Source: Ancylostoma caninum (taxonomy: Eukaryota > Nematoda > Chromadorea > Rhabditida > Ancylostomatidae). From it: a stretch of DNA of 64,000 nucleotides. The translations under genes were made by a program, and so were the position numbers. Below are positions 56,701-64,000 of this stretch, in pieces. Each line of letters starts with the position of its first letter. The stretch's first letter is position 1. Where the stretch lies: assembly GCA_037903475.1 (NCBI GenBank), contig JBAJFG010000019.1, forward strand, positions 7,315,001-7,379,000, written 5' to 3'. Below the pieces are notes generated by a model that worked only from the letters and a program-made list of their open reading frames with translations, made no database searches and was not told the DNA's origin.

Positions 56701-57078
56701 TGCAGGATAAATCAGTCTTTACCCTTTAAAAAACCCTTCCATAGTGGACTAGAGGAAAGTCTAGGACATTCCCGGGAGAGCTTCTGTCACAGAGGTTTTA
56801 GAGCGAATTTACTGAAGCGAGAAGGGACTATGCCTATCGCTGCTCACGTAAATGAAGGCAACCGTAGGCCTCCCTTAGCCGTAGTCAGGGATAGTCACAA
56901 GAAATGTACAGCAATGAGGTTCCGGAATGAATGTTCGTGAAGTCTTGCTATGGGGAAAAATTAAAACTCCATAAACTTCATCACATCTCTTTCAGCGCCA
57001 CCCTACCCCGAACTCCGCACGAGGGAACTAAGGTCCAAAGGAGAGAACGGAATCTTGTCATCAGCGTTGGATGATTGA
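50508..57078 (+). CDS. secreted Tyr/Pro-rich protein, five-exon gene
   Basis: Joined from exons 50508-50769, 52210-52284, 55374-55447, 55550-55607 and 56996-57078: 552 bases, 183 residues. Every junction is in phase and all five pieces share the same Tyr/Pro/Gly/Ser style. Residues 1-20 are a signal peptide (MALLAIILAVLGLLGSVSG). Four adjacent Cys follow at 25-28 in GGCCCCYYGG, then Tyr/Ser/Pro repeats, a charged segment (HRRWREEDEIRP) and Pro-rich tracts (NNAPPLPPAGDSYGAPSSY; GPVPPSGPPPE). The end is SSALDD and TGA. This predicts a small secreted, probably extracellular or luminal protein. A TATA box and GATA-type site lie upstream. I do not recognise a family. Uncertain points: the exon 2 acceptor (CATTATAG) is weak, the exon 3 donor could be 3 bases earlier, and more exons could hide in the 3.1-kb intron 2. 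Confidence 0.75.
52210..52284 (+). CDS. exon 2 of the five-exon secreted protein gene
   Basis: 75 bases, donor GTAAGT at 52285. Reads YNNAPPLPPAGDSYGAPSSY and SSPY. An in-frame TGA at 52194 shows that the exon must start after it. Confidence 0.75.
55374..55447 (+). CDS. exon 3 of the five-exon secreted protein gene
   Basis: After CGAATTATTTCAG. Reads PIEKEGGYDFQPRNIAHSAQ and PQNV. Donor GTTAGT at 55448 is preferred over GTTGTT at 55445. Confidence 0.7.
55550..55607 (+). CDS. exon 4 of the five-exon secreted protein gene
   Basis: After GAGTTTCAG, with donor CCAG|GTATGC. Reads VRELGPVPPSGPPPEIHPP. The preceding intron is 102 bases. A different plus frame over the same bases (55468-55776) is discarded because it does not join the other exons. 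Confidence 0.7.
56996..57078 (+). CDS. exon 5 (terminal) of the five-exon secreted protein gene
   Basis: After CATCTCTTTCAG. Reads PPYPELRTRELRSKGENGIL and SSALDD, then TGA 57076-57078. An AATGAA 15 bases later is a possible variant poly(A) signal. Confidence 0.7.
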
Positions 57079-57099
57079 TCAACTTCAACAGGAATGAAA

Positions 57100-59000
57100 G
57101 AGTGTATAGAATACATATTGATAAATGTACCTGTCTATGAAAATTGAGTATGGCTTTTTCTCTGAGCTTCATTTCCAGTTTGTTGTCTTTGTTATTCCAA
57201 AGCTTTTGAAATTTTGAAATTGCGACTAACTACTGGAATACAATACCTCTGTCAGGCTTTAATGTTTCAAATTCAATACATCGCCGACAAACAAGAAATT
57301 AGCCACACAACCGTGAGGAAAGGTGATGATGGATGACTCCAACTTGAGCACAGTATAGTTAACGTACATGTATCATACTATGATACATACTTATGTATAG
57401 ATATTATATTGGAGCTCTGAAGAATAGGCGACAAAAAAGTGACAAACCCTCAATCTCAGGAGAAAAAAGAATTATTTGAGACGGTCGTAAGATAGCCAAT
57501 CAAGATAGAGAAGATATAGAGGGTGGAGCAAAAATTCTTCAATGGCATGCTATCGTGTACCCCATTGAATTCCTAGGATATCACCTTTTCTTGAGGAGAC
57601 TTTAGATATACTGATTACAGCTTTGCTCTTGCTCTTTTGCTACATAGGCATAGAACCAAAGAAAAAATCCCTTTGTTCTGTGATTATATCCATTTTCAAG
57701 CAGACCCTCACTTCTACAGCAATCCATTCTGGTGCGCAGGTTCTTTACGCTGCCAACGCTATTCAAGGGATTGATTTATACTTTATTGGAATGCGCAGGG
57801 AAAAGGGAACAAATCCTGCTTAGGAGCTCCATGGATTGCATCATGCTACCGATACGAAGCACGAAAATGCATTAAGATTTCTCTGATTTCAACAAAAAGC
57901 GCTAATTCCATTTATTTTAGTCCACTAGAATAGTTATTTTGACCAGCGTCGAAAGTAAAAAACACACACATTCTCTCTCTCTTAATCTTACTAGGTGGTT
58001 GAAGAGAACACTTTGAAGTGTTCGGGATCTGTCTGGGTTTGGCGATAGTGTAACGCGCCACATCGGAACGAATCGAGAAGATTCTTAAGGCCTCTGTCAC
58101 AGGTGGTAGGTCATACCTCAAGTTCTCATTTCGCTTTTTGTTCACCAAAGACTGGAAAAACGTAAAAGGTTTACCTAGGTTCCGAATTTCCAAAGATTAA
58201 GTTTTTAGTGTACATTTGTCTTTGTCCAAGTGCCAACGGCCCTGTAATCACGGGACAGCAAACAGATGGAGATTTCCTAGTAAACGAAATATGAGTAAGC
58301 TGTTTGCCATTCTTCTAGTTCGATTCGAGAGAAAGACACGAAGTGCTGTGAAAGTCCTTAAAGTACTGAAGAGATAGATTTCACAGTTATGCGTCATGCT
58401 AGATAACGAAGCTGCCTGCTGATATACACAACGGCTAATTAGCACTCGACACTGAGGAGATCATTTTGCATATGTTCACGCTTCTGAGTGCGTCTCACTT
58501 GTTTCCTGATATGAGAGGATCAGGGTGTGAGGGATGGGCATATTTTCCATCATTAAGTTAAGCTATCGAACAGAGCCAAAGAATGAGAAATGCGTTTGTG
58601 GTCAGAAAACTACACATAAGGCAGCGAAATTTACTTGAAAGTCAGTCGCAAAATCAGTCGCAGTTGCCTGTTAAAACCAGTGCATATTTAATAAAGCAAG
58701 GAGAGGTGGGGTGGGGTAAATTTTGGTCACATTTCAAGGCAACTTAACGAGATAGCCAAAAAGGAGTGAGAGGAGAGTTCTGAGACGAAATGGTGGGGAA
58801 AGTGGGGGGGGGGGGGAAGTGGGAGAAAACTACAAGAAGGCCTGTAGACTTACTTGGGGAGTACTGATTCTGAAGATGCAGTGAAATTCCAGTCAGGTAC
58901 TTATGCGATGAGAAATCCGGGAAGAAGTTCTCCAATCTTTTTCTGCTTCAACTTGAGCTGAAAATTTAAGCAAGTATCTTTTCCCAAACAGAGGCACGGA
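57100..59000. other. unassigned sequence downstream of the five-exon gene
   Basis: Holds poly(G) 58804-58816 and a minus-strand piece at about 58960-58850 with a TTTTCAG acceptor and a GTAAGT donor, but no frame open across it. No gene supported. Confidence 0.4.
58804..58816. repeat. poly(G) tract, 13 bases
   Basis: Uninterrupted run of 13 G, equal to the longest in the window. Confidence 0.95.
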
Positions 59001-59449
59001 TCAATTCTTCAACAAAATGTCTTCTCAGCAGTCCTCCCAGCTTGATTGGTTGAATTGAAGGACGGAATGGGAAAAAACGAGACGAAATCACGCAGTATCA
59101 CTCCTGATATGGAGCAACTAATCACCCATCTTGTGGTAGATGTGCATCAGGAACCAGAAGAAGTATTGCTCAAGAAACGATATTCGAAAGTGGGAAGTTG
59201 GAAAAATTTCGAAATCTATGGGACATTGAGGGACGAAAACACCATGTGTGCTTCGACATATCCGTCTGCATTGGAGGAACATTCCGAGAACCAAAGTATC
59301 TACTTGATGGGACAGGTCGTGAGCGCTCGAGGCCTTTTGGATTCATGCCAAAAACCCGAGAATGAATCGCAAAGAGGAGTGCCCCACCATCACCAGTGAG
59401 CTCTATCCATACATATCTCGCACTGTGTAAGATCTGACTCCAGATATGA

Positions 59450-59720
59450 CTAATGACAGAATGTCTCACACTGTTCCCAAGTCCAGCGTGTTCGGCCGGT
59501 CGTCGAAGACCCCACCCGGTCGGCGGACTTGTGAAGAAGTGAGTGAGTTACCGCTGGGGTTATTCGTGATTTTCGGATAATATAATCTGGGTCGAAGTTG
59601 GATTGGGGAGGTGTTTGTCCGAGTACTTTACCAAGTCGATTCGACTCTTTCAGGCTCTGACGAAGGCGAAGTCGGCGAAACGTATAATAAAGAAGTTTAA
59701 CAACCTCGTGCGTCGTTAAA
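59450..59720 (+). repeat. probable retroelement 3' end with CTGACGA...GAAACG motif
   Basis: Ends with CTCTGACGAAGGCGAAGTCG followed by GCGAAACGTATAATAAAG. This is the same hammerhead-core-like layout as in the inverted repeat at 6.8-7.05 kb, and AATAAA follows at once. Such motifs close many Penelope-like and other retroelement copies. No matching reverse transcriptase is readable directly upstream, so the family is unproved. The minus frame 59450-59728 is antisense to this repeat. Confidence 0.4.
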
Positions 59721-59906
59721 AGAAGCATACAAATATTAGGTCGTGAAATAGTTTTCGAAGTACGTGACCTAGACTTTTTCTATGACTGCAACCTTAATTT
59801 TTCCGCACATTATAAATATCTAGTAGCAAAAGACTTCGCAGAACGTTCAACCTCTTCAAATTCCTCCGATCAAGAGAAATTCATGTCTGGTTAAAAGCGT
59901 ATTAGG

Positions 59907-60330
59907 TCTACATTTGGCCTATACTTGAGAATGGTACCTCCATCTTCAATCCCTATAGAAAGAAAGACATTCAAGCACTCGAAGGTGTTCGAAATAATTT
60001 TACTAGAGAACTTCTGCTCGGAGTGCATAAAGTACCGCATTCCAAGATTCCACATGGAATTGGACGCAATATAATCCTCGGCCTAAAATCACTAGAATGG
60101 AGAAGGAAGCGGGACGACTTATTGCTTTCATATGAATAACTGAAAGGATTAGTCAGGCTTTTCACTACCATGAATTCAAAAACAAAATTTTCGACCGCCA
60201 CAGCTAAAATTCAGATCAGATAGAATTTTTTACGAATAGAGTTTGGTCGGATTTCATCAAACTATCGCGCACTAATGTATTTCCTGAAAAATGTTCCCTT
60301 TCTAGGAGAATACCGAATGAGTTCCTTTGA
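59907..60330 (+). pseudogene. remnant of a CR1/Jockey-type reverse transcriptase C-terminus
   Basis: From 59907 a frame reads ILENGTSIFNPYRKKDIQAL, FTRELLLGV and then LGLKSLEWRRKRDDLLLSYE to TAA 60139. This matches the family pattern P-I-L-E-Y...KKDI-ALE-VQ..FTR and LGLESLE-RR-R-DL. Beyond 60236 another frame reads NRVWSDFIKLSR and RRIPNEF, like the final segment. A stop lies directly upstream at the start and registers shift, so it is an old truncated copy. No 3' tail or duplication was resolved. Confidence 0.6.
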
Positions 60331-60339
60331 TCTCTTGTA

Positions 60340-61305
60340 CTTTGACTGTTTGTGACAATGAATAAATAGATATCTCAACTACAGGCATTTCTTCAGAAAT
60401 ATGGGAGTTAAGAGCTCTCGTGACGCCAGAATTCAGGAACCTTGGGAGTTCCAATATCGAAATCCCACTCAGTCCTCGTGAGCGTCTTCTTCATTTTGAG
60501 CCATTTCCAAAGAGATGGTAAAGTAAATGGTGGTGGTAGTCTCTGGTCAGAATTCTGAAACATTCACAACAGTATTCACGATCATCAAATTAGGAGACAC
60601 AAGCGATACAATGTAGTAGTCGATATACATCTTTTCCACTATTTCTTGTCACCTCCATCGATTCGTTTCCGTTTTGACATTGCGAAGTCCACGGATTCTT
60701 CCAAATGTTGAATAGGGAACGCAGGTAATCGCTCTATATTTTGGCCATGCTGATAGCTACGTCGATGCAACCTTCATAGAATTGTTGCGACCACCGCTGA
60801 ATATTCAAAACGATCAAAACCTTAGGCACAGAAATTTTCGTGGATGCTGCCTTTGAGAGGGGCGATCAATTTACAGAGTAAGCGCGAGAAGAGCTTGGAA
60901 ACTTTGGGACACAGTCTCGCTGGTTTCTGCTATGTTTGCTGGTCTCTTCTTCGACAAGTGAGGAGAGATGGCTAAAATTTGGACACTTTTCTACGAAGGA
61001 ATTCTTGAATTAGTAGAGCATAGAAGTTCTAGCAAGCCTCCTATGTTCGGCACGTGCCCATTATTGGACTGCAACGTTGGAAAACACAAGATAAAAAGTT
61101 CAGTCTGGTAAGCAGACAGTATTACCGTAATCTCAGAGCACGATAAATCCAAATCACCCTCTCTGAAGTCAAAATTGGCACTGTTTGTTTGTTCAACGCT
61201 CGACAGACCATGACTACTTAGTTCGTTGTCCCCAGCATATTTATGCGCGAACTTAAAGGCAGCAGGAGCTGAAATTCTCGACTCTGAGCTGAGCAGTGGG
61301 TGGTG
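60340..61305. other. unassigned sequence with two dispersed-repeat termini
   Basis: GGCAGC-family copies at 60813-60856 (minus orientation) and about 61254-61290 (plus). The minus frame 60991-61311 has no support. Confidence 0.4.
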
Positions 61306-61309
61306 AAGC

Positions 61310-61666
61310 ACAGACTGAGCACATCATAAATGTGAAACAAACACAGACAATGATGGTTTACCTGCAGAGAAAATGGAACATTCGTCGCGAACACGCCTGG
61401 CCGTGTTCGTGCGCGTACGAGTTTTCCCCGGCGCGAAAGCCATTGCGGCGCGTGGTTTTGGCCGAGTCCTCCCATGAAACCCTGTGAATTGAATGCATTT
61501 CGTTTTCCCTTTGCGCCAAACCACGCACCGCAGTGGCTTTTGCGCCGGGGAAAACTCGTCCGCGCGCGAACACGGCCAGGCATGTTCGCGACGAATGTTC
61601 CATTTTCTCTGCAGGTAAGCCATCATTGTCTGTGTTCGTTTCACATTTATGATGTGCTGAGTCTGT
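61310..61666. repeat. long hairpin element, arms about 152 bp
   Basis: Left arm 61310-61462 and right arm 61515-61666 are reverse complements at about 90 percent with a 52-base spacer. Both arms contain GC-rich CGTCGCGAACA, GTTTTCCCCGGCGC and ACCTGCAGAGAAAATGGAAC. No target duplication was seen at its ends (ACAGACT...AGTCTGT). The open frames on both strands (61218-61884) are translations of the arms. It lies 15 bases from the tail of the CR1-like element. Confidence 0.8.
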
Positions 61667-61680
61667 ACTTTTTAATGGTT

Positions 61681-61706
61681 ATTTTATTTATTTATTTATT
61701 TATTTG
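61681..61706. repeat. (TTTA)n microsatellite, 3' tail of the CR1-like element
   Basis: ATTTTATTTATTTATTTATT and on; on the minus strand it is an (AAAT)n tail directly at the 3' side of the retroelement, as expected for CR1/L2-type elements. Confidence 0.8.
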
Positions 61707-64000
61707 TCAAATATCGGTACAACAATGTATACGGAACAGAGGCAAGGTTAGATTAGTACAGACCGATAGTTTCAATATGAAAATGAAAGGGCAAACGGGG
61801 GGAGGGAGAGGGAGCAGGCTTAGCGAGGAGGTGAGAATGTTGGTGGTGAAGAGCAGTGGCCGGCCAACACTGCAACTCGCGTAAGGGATGAAGCGGCTCC
61901 GGGTGCCAACTTGGTAGGTCCGTCAACCCCACCAACGCTCACGTGTCTGCTGCTCAGGAGTAATGGGGGGAATAACTGGGGGAAAAAAACTTAGCTGCTC
62001 AAATCCACACGGTAGTATATCAAGAGAACATGTAGACAACACAAAAAGCAAAAAGTGGCAGGAGATGAGGAAAGTTCTCTAGCACATTGGAAAGATATGT
62101 GAAACACAATCAATCAATGCAGAAAAATTTATTGTGAAGAAAATGAAGGAGATCTGTTAAGAATGGAAGGATTGAACAGCAATGACCTGAGATTTTGACT
62201 TTTCTTAAGAAAAATTACGAAATGTGACATCAAAAGCGACCTCCCTGTTTGAGAAAGGCTAGGAGACGCTCATTGAACTTAGCTGGTGACGGTGAGAGTA
62301 AAAGTGATTGCGGTAGTGCATTCCACGTCTTAACTGCTCTTACCAAGAAGGAATCACGAAATTGTCGTGAATGGAATCTTTCTGCGACAATTCGTAAGTG
62401 ATGACCTCTAGTTCTGTCATTTGAACTGGAAACAGTGAGGAGCAGGTCTTTTTCCACATCAACAATGTCCATAAGAATCTTGAAGAGGAGATTTTGGTCA
62501 TAAACTACTCTTCTAAGCTGCAGCGTATTGCTACTCAAATGAGCTAGCCTTTCGATATAAGTGGCTCGGAAGATCCCATTTCTTGCAAATATTTGCTTTG
62601 TGAACCTCTTTTGAACCTTTTCAAGTTTTTCAATGTAGCACTGCTTTGTCGGTGACCAAACTGGGGTGCAGTATTCAAGAATTGGTCTCACGTACGTTGT
62701 GAAAAGTTTAAAAAGAATGTTCATGTTGAGAGTTCTGAAAGCGCGTAATATGAAATTTGACATAGCATAAGCCTTGGTTATGATTTTCTCTATATATTGT
62801 TCAAATGAGAGTTTATCACAATATGTTATTCCTAGATCGCGTACTGAGTGCGAAATAGTTAACTGGTGTGTTCCTAGGAAAAACGAGCAGTCTCTCGGGT
62901 GGTTTCGACCGATGCACATGACGGTAGACTTTTTGTATGATATTTCCAGTCGCCATTTGTCGGACCAAGTGACCAATGCGGTTAGTGCGCGCTGGAGGGC
63001 CTCGATATCATTAACTGCGAAGAATTTGGAGTCATCCGCGTATACGGAACAGTGCACCCCTTCCGTGTGGTTCTGAGGCATATCATTTATATATAGCAAG
63101 AACATTAATGGTCCTAAGCAGGTACCTTGGGGGACTCCACTAGGTGTCAGGTAGCTGTCCGAGAAGGCCCCATTTACTAGAACTTTTTGAGTGCGCCCGT
63201 TTAAAAATGCCTTCAAGAATTTGAAAAGACAACCATCAAGTCCGTAAGCCCGAAGCTTCAGTGAAAGGAGATTTAAAGGAATTGAATCAAAGGCTTTGGT
63301 ATATTCAATAAAGCACACACTAACAAAGCCATGCGAATCAATTATGCGTTGCCAGATAGGTAATGTGGAGATCAAAGCTGTCAGTGTGGACTTTTTAGGC
63401 AAAAAACCATGTTGACATTTGGTGATCAGTTCATTACTCTGGAGATATGACAAAAGCTGCTTAAACACTATTCTTTCTAGCACCTTGCTCCTAGCGGAGG
63501 TAAGACATATTGGTCGGTAATTTTTGACGTTCGTTCTATCACCTTTCTTGAAAACTGGTTTGACAAAGCTGGACAACCATAGGGAGGGAACTTCACCGTG
63601 AAGTAAAAACCAGTTAAACATCAATGTGAGAATAGGAGTCAGCCCTAAGGCTGCTTTCTTCAGAAAAATGTAAGGGATATTGTCAGGTGAGGTGGAGTTA
63701 CGGAGAGGCAGGCGTTGAAGTGCTTTAAAAATGAGCTCGCTATTGAGATCTAGGAAGTCAAGCTTAGCTGTGGTAAATGGAGGGCAATCAATGCTGCTGT
63801 TTGAGTGATATTTGTACACTGATTTGAAGAAAGATGCAAAGACTTCAGCCTTTTCAAAATCGGATTCACAAGGGTCTCCATTCGAGTTTAAAATAGTGCC
63901 AACTTTATTTCCATATTTGATTCTTTTGTTAACGAAGCCGAAGAACGCCTTAGGGTTACGAAAGCGAGCGATTTCCTCCTCATTCTTCAAGCTCAAAAGC
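61682..64000 (-). mobile_element. CR1/Jockey-like non-LTR retrotransposon, cut by the window edge
   Basis: Contains the reverse transcriptase frame (62230 to the window edge), about 520 bases of 3' untranslated region and the (AAAT)n tail at 61682-61706. The 5' part with the expected endonuclease lies outside the window. Confidence 0.85.
62230..63996 (-). CDS. CR1/Jockey-like reverse transcriptase (partial), motif A Asp replaced by Glu
   Basis: 588 codons readable, open at the window edge, TGA-type stop at 62230. Motifs in order (numbering from 63996): YVNKR-like FVNKRIKYG (21-29), NYRPICLTSARSKVLERI (159-176), HGFLPKKST (196-204), motif A CFIEYTKAFDSIP (228-240), PSGVPQGTCLGPLMFLLYIND (285-305, motif B), YADD (319-322). 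The C-terminal region ends AVKTWNALPQSLL. In motif A the first, metal-binding Asp of the normal D-x-x-K-A-F-D is Glu (codon GAA, 63306-63304), while both Asp of YADD are kept. The frame has no stop, so it is a young copy, but polymerisation is probably impaired. An antisense frame (62774-63076) is a shadow. Confidence 0.95.
   Translation of the reverse strand: MSLKNEEEIARFRNPKAFFGFVNKRIKYGNKVGTILNSNGDPCESDFEKAEVFASFFKSVYKYHSNSSIDCPPFTTAKLDFLDLNSELIFKALQRLPLRNSTSPDNIPYIFLKKAALGLTPILTLMFNWFLLHGEVPSLWLSSFVKPVFKKGDRTNVKNYRPICLTSARSKVLERIVFKQLLSYLQSNELITKCQHGFLPKKSTLTALISTLPIWQRIIDSHGFVSVCFIEYTKAFDSIPLNLLSLKLRAYGLDGCLFKFLKAFLNGRTQKVLVNGAFSDSYLTPSGVPQGTCLGPLMFLLYINDMPQNHTEGVHCSVYADDSKFFAVNDIEALQRALTALVTWSDKWRLEISYKKSTVMCIGRNHPRDCSFFLGTHQLTISHSVRDLGITYCDKLSFEQYIEKIITKAYAMSNFILRAFRTLNMNILFKLFTTYVRPILEYCTPVWSPTKQCYIEKLEKVQKRFTKQIFARNGIFRATYIERLAHLSSNTLQLRRVVYDQNLLFKILMDIVDVEKDLLLTVSSSNDRTRGHHLRIVAERFHSRQFRDSFLVRAVKTWNALPQSLLLSPSPAKFNERLLAFLKQGGRF

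Noticed and set aside
61218..61884. Open frames of 81-136 codons on both strands
   Set aside because: Translations of the arms of the 61310-61666 hairpin and the LINE tail.

Overview
This is a stretch of a eukaryotic chromosome, most likely a strongylid nematode of the hookworm type. Three observations point there. Splice acceptors are of the TTTTCAG/TTTGCAG kind with small exons and introns from about 100 bases to 3 kb. Poly(C)/poly(G) tracts are frequent. The 31.8-34.6 kb block carries an RTE-clade endonuclease/reverse transcriptase whose protein I recognise, from memory only, as the type very abundant in Ancylostoma and Necator. The host genus is inference. No bacterial features, rRNA, CRISPR array or true tRNA gene were seen.

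Layout. 0-5 kb: degenerate coding-like sequence (209-698 minus, 1927-2244 plus), a possible two-exon gene (2896-4024) with a hAT MITE in its intron, and a weak three-exon model (4508-4987). 5-12 kb: a small hAT MITE, an inverted repeat whose arms carry a hammerhead-core-like motif, the last two exons of a membrane-protein gene on the minus strand (7875-8525), a GC-rich block and a Harbinger-type MITE. 15-18.4 kb: a tRNA-derived SINE with perfect target duplications, a cluster of phase-compatible exons, and a mariner-like element without an intact transposase. 20-31 kb: mostly unassigned sequence, coding-like open frames at 22.8-23.6 kb, a degenerate GTGTACGGTGTG minisatellite, and a small minus-strand gene (30874-31200) with TATA and poly(A) signals. 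31.6-35.2 kb: a retrotransposon remnant beside an intact-looking RTE element. 37-50 kb: palindromic MITE-like elements, copies of a dispersed family and several open frames without known function. 50.4-57.1 kb: the best host gene, a five-exon gene for a secreted Tyr/Pro-rich protein that only appears when exons are joined by phase. 59-64 kb: retroelement remnants, a 357-base hairpin and the 3' half of a CR1/Jockey-like element running off the window.

No two host genes clearly work together. Most of the window is intergenic or intronic DNA repeatedly hit by class I and class II elements. Gene models are my own splice-phase reconstructions; no database search or RNA evidence was available.
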